Positions 55,401-63,941 are shown, numbered from the stretch's first letter. The stretch: DNA of 64,000 nucleotides from Chitinophagales bacterium (GCA_019638515.1 JAHBTS010000003.1:400540-464539); one strand, 5' to 3'. The notes: generated from the sequence alone by a model not told the origin. Made by a program: numbers and translations.

Positions 55401-58081
55401 GCATTAGAGGCGGTAGCATGGTTGCCATTGCCGCTGCTGTCCGCTGTGTTGTTGTCAAACTTATACCATGCCGTCAGGTTCGGAATGTTGATGCCACCTG
55501 AAGGCAAACTCACCACTGTGTTTTGAGAAAGTGCATTCACACAACCTTTGGTAGTGCGAAGGCGGTAGTTGCCTACTTCATTCGCAGCCAGTGAAGGATC
55601 TGTATAAAGTTGTGATGTAGCGCCACTCAACACATTTCCATTTCTAAACCATTGGTAGCTGATACCGCTATTGGTTTGCACGGAGTCCATAATGTTAAGC
55701 GGAGCGCCTAAACATTGTGAGATACCTAACACCGGAGCCCATACGTGAGGTGCCGTGTAACTCATTTGTGCTTGCACCGCTGTAAATGCATAGTTGTATA
55801 TGCGGATGTCATCAATAGGTCCACCTAAATGGCCTGTTTGCGATGTGCCGAAAGTGGTGATGGGGAATGTGGTGATAGAAGGCGCATTGGTAGTGGTGAG
55901 AATTTGTGAGCCGTTCAAATACACAGTTACATTTCCTCCATTCTTTACATACACCACCTGTTGCCACACGTTGGCTTGCAACACACCCGCGCTGGTAGCC
56001 ACCCAACCTGCGTTACCAATTCGCAAGGTATTGGTGTTCATATTCAGGTGCGAGGTCATGCTGTTGTTGTAGCTGCTGCTATAAATGAAATCGGTAGAAG
56101 CACCTCCGCCTACAAAGCCAGGGTTCACCCAAAATGTAATGGTTACATTATCGGTATTGAAGGCAGGAATTTGCACACCTTGGTTTGCGGCTGCAATGTT
56201 TCGCGCGAAGTTGGTGTTGCCGAAGCGGTCGGCTATAAAACCACCCGCACTGGCACTGGCACCTACACCACCTGCGTCATCTGTAAAGTTGTTGTCTAAT
56301 CTGTAGTGCCGAAGCAAGTTACTGTCCAGCGCCAAGGTGCCCGAAAGAATATAGCCCTTACCGGTCATGGTGCGAGAGCAAGCACCATGCGTAGCTACTA
56401 CTGTCAATGAATCGTTGTTGTTGAAAGTAGAAGTGCTGAACGTCATGGCATTTCCGGTGCCTGGAACAGCGCTGCCAACAGCCACATTGTTTTTATGCAA
56501 CTGATAGTTGTTGGTAGCCACACTGCCACTTAGTGTTACTGTAGCACTATTGCCCGCACAGGTATGAATGGTAGAAGGTGAAATGGAGAACTCTGGCACA
56601 AAACACGAGTCCATTTTTACTATAAAGCAATGCAGAAAACTGGGATTAGGGTTCGTGATTTGCTGAAGAGCAGATGTTGGATTGTAGTCCAACTGGTTAA
56701 GGTATGTGCCACCCATTACCATTGTTCCATTGGTTGACATCGCTACGCCATACACTATCGCGCCTTGACCAAAATTGTCATTCAGCGTGCCTCCGGAAAG
56801 CAATCCGCCACTGCTGTTCAGTTTTGCATAAAAACCACAGTTCGATACTCCGCCATTAGATGTAATAAAAAATGTGTCGGAACTCATGATGAGGTCCGTT
56901 TTGCCGAGATGGTTGCCACCAACCAACAGATTGCCGCTTGCATCCACATCTACACTAAAGCATCCTGAAGTATTACTGGAAGCAAACTGGCCTGCCCACT
57001 GGTAAGCACCGCTGCTGTTCAGCTTTTGCACAAAGCCCGAAAAGCTGCTGGCAGCAAGCATATTAGCCGTTCCGGCATCGGGATCAAAATCACAGACGTT
57101 TCTAAAATATCCCGTGGTGTAGATATTGCCTGAAGCATCCACATCTAAGTCGCGTATTTCATCGTTGGTGGTAGAGGTGCTTCCAAAAGCTTTGGCCCAT
57201 ACCAAGGCACCAGCCGCTTGTGTAATCTTCCACACCCAAGGTTTAACTCCTGCGCTGGCTGATGCAATATTAAACGTTCCGTTCGGGTCAAAATCGCCCG
57301 TGCCTGTAAAGGTTCCGCCCACTACCAAATCGGTGCCTGAGGTTGTCAAAGCAACTGCACGGCAAATGGCGAATCCATCTACCGGCACTTCCCATACAAA
57401 TGCACCGGCAGAAGTCAATTTAGAAACAAAGGCGTTTTCGCCTGAAGGAGATGCCTGAACATATACTCCTGCACCCGGATCAAAATCGCAATTCCCTGTA
57501 AAAGATCCGCTGTAATACACATTGCCCGAAGCATCGGTAGTTACATCGTTGGCTACATCGTTGCCGGTAGAGCCAACTCCCGTAGCCCACAAAAAGTTGC
57601 CGTTGGCGTCCAGCTTCAATACAAATGCATCATTGTTGCCAACCGAAGTAAGGTAAAAGGTGCCTGCTCCCGGGTCAAAATCGGCTGTGCTGTTGAAATA
57701 ACCGCACACAATTACATTGCCGTTGGCATCCACCGCAATTCCTTTGCCTATATCTATCCCAGCGCCACCAATACTCTTGGCCCATAGCACGTTTCCATTG
57801 GCATCGGCCTTATAGATGTAGCAATCTACATTGCCATAGATTGGCAGCGATAAAGTGCCCGCTCCGGGATCAAAATCGTTGGTAGTTGCCTGAAAATTTC
57901 CGGTGGCATACACATTACCTGCGGCATCTGTTACCAGATTGTTCAGGTTGTCGTTCGTGTTGCTGCCAATGCTCGAAGCCCAGGCAGGCGTTTGCGCACG
58001 TGCACTAAAAACAAACGCTGCAAGAGCGATAAACAAAGCGGTTGCTTTGGTTTTGTAAGTAGAATAAATACTGGTGTTCAT
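51638..58081 (-). CDS. Giant T9SS-secreted protein with beta-propeller, LamG and Ig repeats
   Basis: The 2147-residue precursor has a signal peptide (to ~29, ...FSARA). Its first ~500 residues are SBBP-type propeller blades with repeated DFDPGAGT and DASGNVYxTGxF motifs; two LamG-like domains (about 590-775, 860-1065) follow. Nine Ig-like repeats of ~82-90 residues make up ~1075-1840 (YQWKKNGTNISGATSATYNI type). The rest is the shared C-terminal block with GCDSF repeats and a T9SS type A domain. It is predicted to be displayed at the surface. Its promoter region carries a LytTR-like paired site. The passenger half is unrelated in arrangement to the first giant protein. Confidence 0.93.
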   Translation of the reverse strand: MNTSIYSTYKTKATALFIALAAFVFSARAQTPAWASSIGSNTNDNLNNLVTDAAGNVYATGNFQATTNDFDPGAGTLSLPIYGNVDCYIYKADANGNVLWAKSIGGAGIDIGKGIAVDANGNVIVCGYFNSTADFDPGAGTFYLTSVGNNDAFVLKLDANGNFLWATGVGSTGNDVANDVTTDASGNVYYSGSFTGNCDFDPGAGVYVQASPSGENAFVSKLTSAGAFVWEVPVDGFAICRAVALTTSGTDLVVGGTFTGTGDFDPNGTFNIASASAGVKPWVWKITQAAGALVWAKAFGSTSTTNDEIRDLDVDASGNIYTTGYFRNVCDFDPDAGTANMLAASSFSGFVQKLNSSGAYQWAGQFASSNTSGCFSVDVDASGNLLVGGNHLGKTDLIMSSDTFFITSNGGVSNCGFYAKLNSSGGLLSGGTLNDNFGQGAIVYGVAMSTNGTMVMGGTYLNQLDYNPTSALQQITNPNPSFLHCFIVKMDSCFVPEFSISPSTIHTCAGNSATVTLSGSVATNNYQLHKNNVAVGSAVPGTGNAMTFSTSTFNNNDSLTVVATHGACSRTMTGKGYILSGTLALDSNLLRHYRLDNNFTDDAGGVGASASAGGFIADRFGNTNFARNIAAANQGVQIPAFNTDNVTITFWVNPGFVGGGASTDFIYSSSYNNSMTSHLNMNTNTLRIGNAGWVATSAGVLQANVWQQVVYVKNGGNVTVYLNGSQILTTTNAPSITTFPITTFGTSQTGHLGGPIDDIRIYNYAFTAVQAQMSYTAPHVWAPVLGISQCLGAPLNIMDSVQTNSGISYQWFRNGNVLSGATSQLYTDPSLAANEVGNYRLRTTKGCVNALSQNTVVSLPSGGINIPNLTAWYKFDNNTADSSGNGNHATASNAITATTNRFNQANKAYSFSSGSNSSVTLPASILGNAQNKSISFWFKRSAGGVAQPLLTYQVASPGAWNAAAFIGTDNILRGWFYQGGAAPWSSGVTIDTNWHHFAITTTTNNQTAYLDGALVAVMAGGINVGTSSILRVGAGYMGAMAGVPSAGTYYFSGKIDEVRFYNATLTAGNITTIYTGEIGFTQQPQSVSVCTGQSASFTVAVNGNVTYQWQKNGSNISGATSATYNIASVAAGDVGNYTCVVTDACTGATLTSDIAVLSLGSGANISQQPQDASVCLGAAASFSVTVTGGSATYQWKKNGTNIAGATSATYNIASVGAGDAGNYVCVVTGSCGSINSDTATLTILPATSITTQPAASSVCPGSTATFTVVAAGAGTLTYQWKKNGTNLSNGGNISGATTATLGISNASASDAANYSVVVTGTCGSATSNNAALTLGVATSITTQPTAQTVCNGGTLNLSVVAAGANLTYQWKKNNVNIGGATSANYSTGASLSTAGSYTVAVSGTCGAVTSNAAVVTVNDTITITQQPQGSTVCEGSALSISVSATGASLTYQWKLNGIDIPGATSASYSTANALSAMSGSYTVAIGSSCGNKTSNAATIVVNPTTAITTQPVTQTACVGSSVTFSVVATGANLTYQWKKNNVNISGATSASYNIASAAAGDAGSYTVVVSGTCGSVTSSAATLTIVASASISQQPTNQTVCSGGTLTFSVVGTGGNNTTYQWWQNGIAISGATSATYTVSPATTVLNGSMFWVVISGSCGSVTSNSVSVTVNTATAITQQPQANVSVCVGSTLSLNVAVAGSSVTYQWKKNGSNLPGATSATYSAPVTSTAQAGNYTVAIGSACGSLNSDTAVVVVNDTVSITQQPVGATLCEGSALNLSVTATGTGLTYQWMRNSNNISGATSATYSVANALPAHSGSYTVFIANSCGNKISSAATVTVQATDTTSFSETICNGSSYVFDGNTLTASGQYSMMLQGMNGCDSVIILALTVLNKIETTVNAGICNGQSYTFNGQQLTQAGQYFDTLQTILGCDSFVTLNLAVNSFVTGSTSASICAGDSYTFNGQQLTQGGQYMDTLVSAGGCDSIVTLTLTVNQLPQPTITQNGNVLSTQVFASYQWQFNGSDISNATSQSHTANQNGNYTVAVTDANGCSAYSSVVTVTGVGIKEVSSFRSEVYPNPATTVLQVSSEEALLSIAIVDLYGRMVFTQAVNDAKQTQIDVSKMAASTYFIHLTTTNGNTAVKSFVKQ
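52560..54855 (-). repeat. Nine tandem Ig-like repeats in the second giant protein
   Basis: Units of ~82-90 codons with TQQPQxxxVCxGxxxxFxVxxxGxxxTYQWKKNG...ISGATSATYxIxxxxxxDxGxYTVxVxGxCGSxxSxxAxLTV. They are clearly related but diverged, unlike the C-terminal block. Confidence 0.88.
56580..57990 (-). repeat. SBBP-type propeller repeats in the second giant protein
   Basis: Repeated motifs DFDPGAG and WAxxxGxxxxDxxxDVxxDASGNVYxTGxF at intervals of ~60-70 residues suggest a beta-propeller of about seven blades. Confidence 0.75.
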
Positions 58082-58104
58082 AACGATTGAATTTTGTTTG
58101 ACTA

Positions 58105-58170
58105 CAAAAATCCCACATCAGACAGCCTTATTTTAGGTTACTTCACGAATGGTAGTTTTCAATTCACAAA
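58105..58170 (-). promoter_or_regulatory. Promoter with paired LytTR-like site, second giant gene
   Basis: A -7-like GATTTTTG (58105-58112, minus strand) lies 23 nt before the giant start. On the plus strand, TTCACGAATGG at 58142 and TTCACAAACAG at 58163 are direct repeats 21 bp apart. Reverse-strand ACCATTCGT and GCTGTTTGT resemble the LytTR consensus [TA][AC][CA]GTTN[AG][TG]. The layout equals that at 59375-59441. Confidence 0.6.
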
Positions 58171-58219
58171 CAGCAAAAGTTGGCACTTTCATATTATTCA
58201 AACAGGGCAAAAAAACAAT

Positions 58220-58243
58220 CCCCCTCCACTTTCGCAGAGGGGG
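58220..58243 (-). terminator. Terminator of the frameshifted cargo gene
   Basis: A 7-bp G/C-rich stem (58220-58226 with 58237-58243) and loop CACTTTCGCA, followed by a T run on the minus strand. It has the same loop as the terminators at 42645 and 63942. Confidence 0.85.
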
Positions 58244-58290
58244 ACAAACAAAACTCAACTCGAAAAGACGGAGGTGAGTTTTGGTTTTCT

Positions 58291-59351
58291 TTACTCTTTA
58301 ATAAACTTTCTTATTGAAGCGTTTCCTTCTTTTGTTGCGAAACGAATGGTGTAAACACCTTTGCTTAAATCTTGCAATTGCAATTGGGTGGTGTTGCCTT
58401 GCAAAGACTTTACCTTCTCGCCTAAAAGATTGAACACTTCCATGGCAGCTAACTCTTCTGCGGTGTTAATAGTTAAGATATCTTTTACCGGGTTGGGATA
58501 TACCAACAACACCATGTTTTCCATTTCATCCGAAATTCCAACCATATTTACTGCAACAGGGCTGCTAATAGCACTACATCCATCCGATGTAATAATTTCC
58601 AATTGGTAGTTCCCGGATTCTATAGCGGTATATTGAGGAGCGTTCGCACTACTGATAACTACTCCATTCAACAACCACTGATATTGTGCAGCCGTTACAT
58701 TTGATGTAAGCACATTACCGTTTACAGTAAACGAAGCAGCGGGCACTTGGTGAACTGCCAACGCATACGCTGCAGAAGTATCGCTGCCACAGGCATTGAT
58801 AACACGCAATTGGTAGCTTCCATCGTGCACTGCTGCTGAAAGCGAATTGATGGCATAGGTGGCTGATGTTGCACCCGGAATAGGCAAGCCATTTTTCAGC
58901 CATTGATAACTAAACTTATTGGAGTTTGCCGCTATGCTATCTACACTCAACGTAGCAGCAGTTCCGGGGCACAAACTCGCCCAGGAATTGATACTTGTAT
59001 TGCCGGTAATATCCGGTGCAGTGCAGGGGGTTGTAAAATGAACAGAATCCACACAACCATTGGTATCCGTAGAAATGACGGTATAAGTTTCGGGGCAGTT
59101 ACCAGTGGTTACGAATGGTGAACTTGCAGCTGAATTGGTAACGCCTCCGGATGACCAATTGTAATTCACGCTCATAGGAAATGCTCCGGTGATTGAAATG
59201 CTAGCATTCCAACACAACCCACGGTGCCATATACCGAGTCAAGATGAACCGAAAAACCGCTACAGCTACCCTGTGCTGAAGCTCCTCCTGCAAAAAGTTT
59301 TCCGGTGAATGTCGCCACCAGAAGAGCGATGAGTGTATTTTGCTTTTTCAT
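58291..59351 (-). pseudogene. Frameshifted T9SS cargo gene with Ig-like domains
   Basis: ATG 59351 gives a signal peptide (MKKQNTLIALLVATFTGKLFAGGASA) and the start of a mature chain (GSCSGFSVHLDSVYGTVG). The frame then breaks near 59205-59225, and the frame ending at 58291 continues with CWNASISITGAFPMSVNYNW. One missing base in the GGG of GTGGGTTGTG would restore T-V-G-L-C-W-N. The rest (about 305 residues) has two Ig-like units, an unnamed beta module and a T9SS type A domain (LVYPNPVKD...RKFIKE). It could be a real mutation, a phase switch in a short G run, or a sequencing error. The promoter carries LytTR-like repeats. Confidence 0.75.
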
Positions 59352-59374
59352 AATTGCTGAATTTTGTTTGAGTG

Positions 59375-59441
59375 CAAACATCATTTCGACATGAAGTTTG
59401 CATTTCAATTACTTCACCAACAGCAGTTTTCAATTCATAAA
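59375..59441. promoter_or_regulatory. Divergent promoter with paired LytTR-like site
   Basis: A -7-like GATGTTTG (59375-59382, minus strand) lies 23 nt before the cargo ATG 59351. TTCACCAACAG at 59413 and TTCATAAACGG at 59434 are 21 bp apart. The reverse strand of the second reads ACCGTTTAT, a perfect match to [TA][AC][CA]GTTN[AG][TG]. The same sites lie about 33 bp upstream of the divergent kinase gene. Confidence 0.6.
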
Positions 59442-59473
59442 CGGTAAAATTTAAATTGCTTTTATTTGAACCA

Positions 59474-61339
59474 ATGAAGAAACTGTATGTGCAGATAGCG
59501 GAAGCGGAAGCCAAGCTGGCTACAGCAAACAATAACGAAAAACTGTGGCTGTGGTTTGAGTTATCGAAGCTTTACATGAATACCGATGCAGCAAAATCTA
59601 CTGCTTACGAAAACCTGATTCTTGCTACCGAACACATTACAGACACAGAAATTTACTTGCGGGCATGCTTGCTGCGGGCAAGTTCTTACATGAACAATTT
59701 TGAATTGGATGCTGCCTTAGAAATTGTGGCAACTGTGGTGGAGCAAAACAAGACACACCAAAGCGCGTATGTGCAACACGAAGCGCTAGTGCTGTTTGCC
59801 TACACAACCCATTTGAAAGACAGCACACAAAACGTGGCTCCGTATTTCGAGCAAGCCATTGCGCTGCACGAACAACTGAGCGATCATGATGCCAAAGCAC
59901 TTTGCTATTGCCTGTATGGAAGCTACAACGATGAGCTTGACCCCAGCGAAAGCTACAAACGGTTTTTGGTGGCATTGGAATGGGCGCGCAACGGTTCGCA
60001 TCCGGGCGTGTTGGGCTATGTGCTGTATCTGTTGGGCGAATGGTGTGTGTTTAACTCCACTCCAAACGATGCGTTGGTTTTTTTGTTGGAAGCACATGCA
60101 TTGCTCGAAGACAATCGCGCCACACTTTTCTTAGGACACACCAGCCGCAGATTGCGCGCCACCTACATGAAACTCGGCAATTTTCCGCTGGCTAAAAAAT
60201 ATCAGTTGCAGGCATTGGAATGTTTGGAAGCGGCAGGCAACAACCGCGAAAAAGCATTGGGCTGCTCGCAAACAGCAGACTTTTTAATGCAGCACGGTGA
60301 GTTTGAACCGGCACGTCAATACTTAGATAAATGTCTGGCGTATTTGCAAATGGATGCCGCCACCGAGCGCAACGGGTTTTACTTCAACTCACTGGGCGAT
60401 TTAGAAAAATTCAGTGGCAATTACACTACAGCCATTACGCTTTTCGAAAAAGCAAAAGAAGGTTACGGTGCGGGTTTGCCACCCACCACCGAAACGCAGA
60501 TAGATTTGAAAATGAGTGAGTGCTATGAAGCCCTCAACGACCATGTAAATGCTTTTCGCTATCTGAAAAAATACACCACCACCAAACTCAAATATATTGA
60601 TGAAGAGCGCAGTAAAGAACTGGCGCAACTGCAAGGAAAATACGAAGCAGAAAAACGCGAAACCGAACTGCGCGAGCTAAAAATAAAGCAACAGCAAACC
60701 GAACTCGAACGCAGCGAAAGCGAACTCAAAGCCATTAAAGCGCAAATGAATCCGCACTTCATCTTCAATGCGCTCAACAGCATTCAGGAGATGTTCTTTA
60801 TTGGCGATAAACGTTTAGCCAACGAGCATCTCGGAAAATTCAGCCAACTCACCCGCGATATTCTTAAAGCCAGCGGCAAGCAATTCATCACGCTTGCCGA
60901 AGAAACCGAAATGCTCACCAAGTATCTGGAACTGGAGGGGCTGCGCTTCGAAAAAGATTTCTCATTCCGCATTTCGGTGAACGATGAAGATGCAGCCGAT
61001 GATATTTTGTTGCCGCCCATGCTCATTCAACCCTATGTAGAAAATGCCATTCGCCACGGACTACTGCACCAAGCGGGCGAAAAGAAAATAGCTGTTCGTT
61101 TTCATTTCGATGAAGAAAAAAGTTTGCTCGCCTGCGCTGTAGAAGACAACGGAATTGGTCGTGCTGCATCTGCAAAAATCAATGCTCACCGAAACCCTTT
61201 GCACGAATCGTTTTCTACTTCTGCTAATGCCAAGCGCTTAGAACTACTCAACCAAAACCGAGAAGAAAAAATTGGCGTGCAGTATGAAGATTTACAGCAA
61301 GGCACGCGTGTATTGCTTACCATTCCAATCCGTTTTTAG
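59474..61339 (+). CDS. Cytoplasmic TPR sensor kinase, LytS type (first of pair)
   Basis: The 621-residue kinase starts at ATG 59474 (MKKLYVQIAEAEAKL); a TTG at 59456 is also in frame but less likely. It has no signal peptide or membrane helix. TPR units cover about residues 20-370. A coiled coil (EERSKELAQLQGKYEAEKRETELRELK) leads to the His_kinase domain with His428 in MNPHFIFNALNSIQ, then HATPase_c (QPYVENAIRHGLLH, EDNGIGRAAS). The kinase half is almost the same as that of the next gene. It stands 2 bp before that gene in one operon. Confidence 0.93.
   Translation: MKKLYVQIAEAEAKLATANNNEKLWLWFELSKLYMNTDAAKSTAYENLILATEHITDTEIYLRACLLRASSYMNNFELDAALEIVATVVEQNKTHQSAYVQHEALVLFAYTTHLKDSTQNVAPYFEQAIALHEQLSDHDAKALCYCLYGSYNDELDPSESYKRFLVALEWARNGSHPGVLGYVLYLLGEWCVFNSTPNDALVFLLEAHALLEDNRATLFLGHTSRRLRATYMKLGNFPLAKKYQLQALECLEAAGNNREKALGCSQTADFLMQHGEFEPARQYLDKCLAYLQMDAATERNGFYFNSLGDLEKFSGNYTTAITLFEKAKEGYGAGLPPTTETQIDLKMSECYEALNDHVNAFRYLKKYTTTKLKYIDEERSKELAQLQGKYEAEKRETELRELKIKQQQTELERSESELKAIKAQMNPHFIFNALNSIQEMFFIGDKRLANEHLGKFSQLTRDILKASGKQFITLAEETEMLTKYLELEGLRFEKDFSFRISVNDEDAADDILLPPMLIQPYVENAIRHGLLHQAGEKKIAVRFHFDEEKSLLACAVEDNGIGRAASAKINAHRNPLHESFSTSANAKRLELLNQNREEKIGVQYEDLQQGTRVLLTIPIRF
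60731..61300 (+). repeat. Kinase-domain duplicate, copy 1 (matches 62581-63150)
   Basis: Collinear with copy 2 at an offset of 1850 bp, without indels. The protein segments from AIKAQMNPHF to YEDL differ at five residues. Upstream TPR regions are clearly diverged. Confidence 0.92.
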
Positions 61340-61341
61340 AT

Positions 61342-63192
61342 ATGAGTTACTACGGCACATCCATACCCGAATTACTGAAACGTGTAGAAACCGAAACCGG
61401 AGCAAAAAAGGCCGACACTTATTTGTATCTGGCGGTTGAACACAAACCCAGCAACCCGCAAGCTGCCTTGGAGTTTGCCGAAAAAGCATTGGCTATTTGT
61501 CGGGATGGTGACTTCAAAGCCGCAGAGATTGACTATTGGACCGTGCGCGCTATTTTAGAAGAAGGCGTTTCGGCTTCGGAGCATGCCGTGGAGCATTTGC
61601 AAAAAGCAGTTGCGCTGGCAGAAGAAATTGGCGATGAACAAGGCCGGCTCACAGCGTTGCAAAAAATAGGATTGCACAAACTGCGACAGCACAAAGCAGG
61701 TGAAGCAGGTGAAATTTTAATGCGTTGTGTGGAAGATTACAAACACCTTCCCGACTCGCTCATGAAGGCAGAATGTTTCCATCAGGCAGCGCAATACCTA
61801 ACGCATGTTGATTTGAAAGCTGCTGCTGAAATGGCTTTGCAGGGAATTGAAGTGGTAAAACATGCAGGAAAGCCGCGCGATGCCGTAAACCACCTGAAAA
61901 TGCTGATGAACATTTCATTGAAATCAGGTGACGAAAATAAAGCCATAGAATATGGTTTGGAAGTGCTGCGCATAAAAGATGAAGCAAACGATCAAACTTC
62001 GCTGCTGGGTGTGGCAAAGCAACTCGGCACTTTATTCAACAAGCAAGGAAATAGCTTGCAGGCACGCGCATATTTTGAACGCGAAATAGCGTTGCACCAC
62101 GCATCCGTAAACGCACATCGCACCGCCCTACTTCAACAGAGCGATGCAGAAACTTATTTCTATGCCGGCAGAAAAGAGGAAGCATTGCAATTTGCGCAAG
62201 CAGCCGTTGATATTGCGGTAACCGAAAACAATCCCCGTAAGCTCGGCACAGCGTTGTTTCAATTGGGGCAATTGTTGTTTCTCAATCACTCATTTGCTGA
62301 AGCTATCGAACCGCTTAAGCAGTCTATTGCAAGTAAAGGAGAAAGCATTCCGGCTAACGACCACATTGCCACGCTGGAACTGCTGCACACTTGCTATGAG
62401 CAAACAAATGCTTACGAACAAGCATACCATACATTGGTGCAGAAAAACAAACTGGAAGCAGAACTGATGAACACAGAGCGGCTGCAACAAGTAGCACTAC
62501 TCAACAAACGCTACGAAACCGAAAAGCGCGAAGTTGAATTGCGCGAATTGAAGCTGCAACAAACAGAAAGCGAGCTCAAAGCCATTAAAGCGCAAATGAA
62601 TCCGCACTTCATCTTCAATGCGCTCAACAGTATTCAGGAAATGTTCTTCATTGGCGATAAACGGTTGGCCAACGAGCATCTCGGAAAATTCAGCCAACTC
62701 ACCCGCGATATTCTTAAAGCCAGCGGCAAGCAATTCATCACACTTACCGAAGAAACCGAAATGCTCACCAAGTATCTGGAACTGGAGGGGCTGCGCTTCG
62801 AAAAAGATTTTTCATTTCATATTTCGGTGAATGATGAAAATGCAGCCGATGATATTTTGTTACCGCCCATGCTCATTCAACCCTATGTAGAAAATGCCAT
62901 TCGCCACGGACTGCTGCACCAAGCAGGCGAAAAGAAAATAGCTGTCCGTTTTCATTTCGATGAAGAGAAAAGTTTGCTCACCTGCGCTGTAGAAGACAAT
63001 GGCATAGGACGTGCAGCATCCACAAAAATCAATGCACACCGAAACCCTCTGCACGAATCGTTTTCTACTTCTGCCAATGCAAAACGCTTAGAACTGCTGA
63101 ACCAAAACCGAGAAGAGAAAATTGGTGTGCAGTATGAAGATTTGGAACAAGGAACAAAAGTGTGCATATTGATTCCTATACAGTATGATTAG
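61342..63192 (+). CDS. Cytoplasmic TPR sensor kinase, LytS type (second of pair)
   Basis: A 616-residue kinase with no membrane segment. TPR units lie at about 10-360, a coiled coil leads to the His_kinase domain with His422 in MNPHFIFNALNSIQ, and HATPase_c (EDNGIGRAAS) follows. Its TPR input region is only distantly like that of the first kinase. The C-terminal ~190 residues are nearly identical to the first, so the two probably phosphorylate the same regulator from different inputs. Its stop overlaps the regulator start by 8 bp. Confidence 0.93.
   Translation: MSYYGTSIPELLKRVETETGAKKADTYLYLAVEHKPSNPQAALEFAEKALAICRDGDFKAAEIDYWTVRAILEEGVSASEHAVEHLQKAVALAEEIGDEQGRLTALQKIGLHKLRQHKAGEAGEILMRCVEDYKHLPDSLMKAECFHQAAQYLTHVDLKAAAEMALQGIEVVKHAGKPRDAVNHLKMLMNISLKSGDENKAIEYGLEVLRIKDEANDQTSLLGVAKQLGTLFNKQGNSLQARAYFEREIALHHASVNAHRTALLQQSDAETYFYAGRKEEALQFAQAAVDIAVTENNPRKLGTALFQLGQLLFLNHSFAEAIEPLKQSIASKGESIPANDHIATLELLHTCYEQTNAYEQAYHTLVQKNKLEAELMNTERLQQVALLNKRYETEKREVELRELKLQQTESELKAIKAQMNPHFIFNALNSIQEMFFIGDKRLANEHLGKFSQLTRDILKASGKQFITLTEETEMLTKYLELEGLRFEKDFSFHISVNDENAADDILLPPMLIQPYVENAIRHGLLHQAGEKKIAVRFHFDEEKSLLTCAVEDNGIGRAASTKINAHRNPLHESFSTSANAKRLELLNQNREEKIGVQYEDLEQGTKVCILIPIQYD
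62581..63150 (+). repeat. Kinase-domain duplicate, copy 2 (matches 60731-61300)
   Basis: See copy 1. The similarity ends a few codons before the stop, where the two genes have different C-terminal tails (TRVLLTIPIRF versus TKVCILIPIQYD). Confidence 0.92.
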
Positions 63193-63931
63193 AGCCATAA
63201 TAATTGATGATGAACCAAAGGCGCGCAGATTTTTAGAAGCGCTACTAAAAGAATATTGCCCTACAGTGCAGTTAGTTGCCGTGGCAGAAGATGTTCCTTC
63301 GGGTGTGGTTGCCATTAACCAGCACAAGCCCAATGTGCTTTTCCTAGATGTGGAAATGCCCGGCTACACCGGCTTTCAATTGCTCGATTTTTTTCGTGAA
63401 GTAGATTTTGAAATCATTTTTACCACTGCCCACAGCGACTACGCATTGCAAGCCTTTCGAGTAAGTGCCATTGATTTTTTGTTAAAGCCAATTCAGATTT
63501 CAGAATTAGTGGCAGCAGTTGAAAAAGTAAGCAAAAAACAAGGACAGCAACAGGAGCGTCTCCACACACTAAAAGAAAATTTTAAGAATAACACCATCCA
63601 AAAATTGGCACTGCCTGTTTCAGAAGGATTAGTGTTTGTAGAAGCAAATGATATTACGCATTTAGAAGCAGACGGAGCTTATACGCACTTTCATCTCCGC
63701 AACGGAACCAAAATGATAGTGAGCAAAAAGATAAAAGAGTTTGAAGAGGCGCTCACGTATCAAAACAACTTCTTCCGCACCCATCGGTCGTTTATCATCA
63801 ATCTGAAAATGATAAAACAGTATGTGAAACAAGAGGGTGGCTATGTATTGCTGGAAGGCAACATTCAAATTCCCATCGCGCGCGAACGGAAAGACGATTT
63901 TTTGCGTGTGATAGAAAGCATAAGTCTATAA
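63185..63931 (+). CDS. LytTR-family response regulator
   Basis: The 248-residue regulator has the acidic pair at 8-9, Asp55 in VLFLDVEMPGYTG, the switch lysine in DFLLKPI, and a C-terminal LytTR domain (VEANDITHLEADGAYTHFHL, FFRTHRSFIINLKMIKQYVK). It is the single regulator for two upstream kinases. The operon's divergent promoter region holds a paired site matching the LytTR operator, so both self-regulation and control of the neighbouring cargo genes are plausible. Confidence 0.94.
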   Translation: MIRAIIIDDEPKARRFLEALLKEYCPTVQLVAVAEDVPSGVVAINQHKPNVLFLDVEMPGYTGFQLLDFFREVDFEIIFTTAHSDYALQAFRVSAIDFLLKPIQISELVAAVEKVSKKQGQQQERLHTLKENFKNNTIQKLALPVSEGLVFVEANDITHLEADGAYTHFHLRNGTKMIVSKKIKEFEEALTYQNNFFRTHRSFIINLKMIKQYVKQEGGYVLLEGNIQIPIARERKDDFLRVIESISL

Positions 63932-63941
63932 CAAATAAAAA

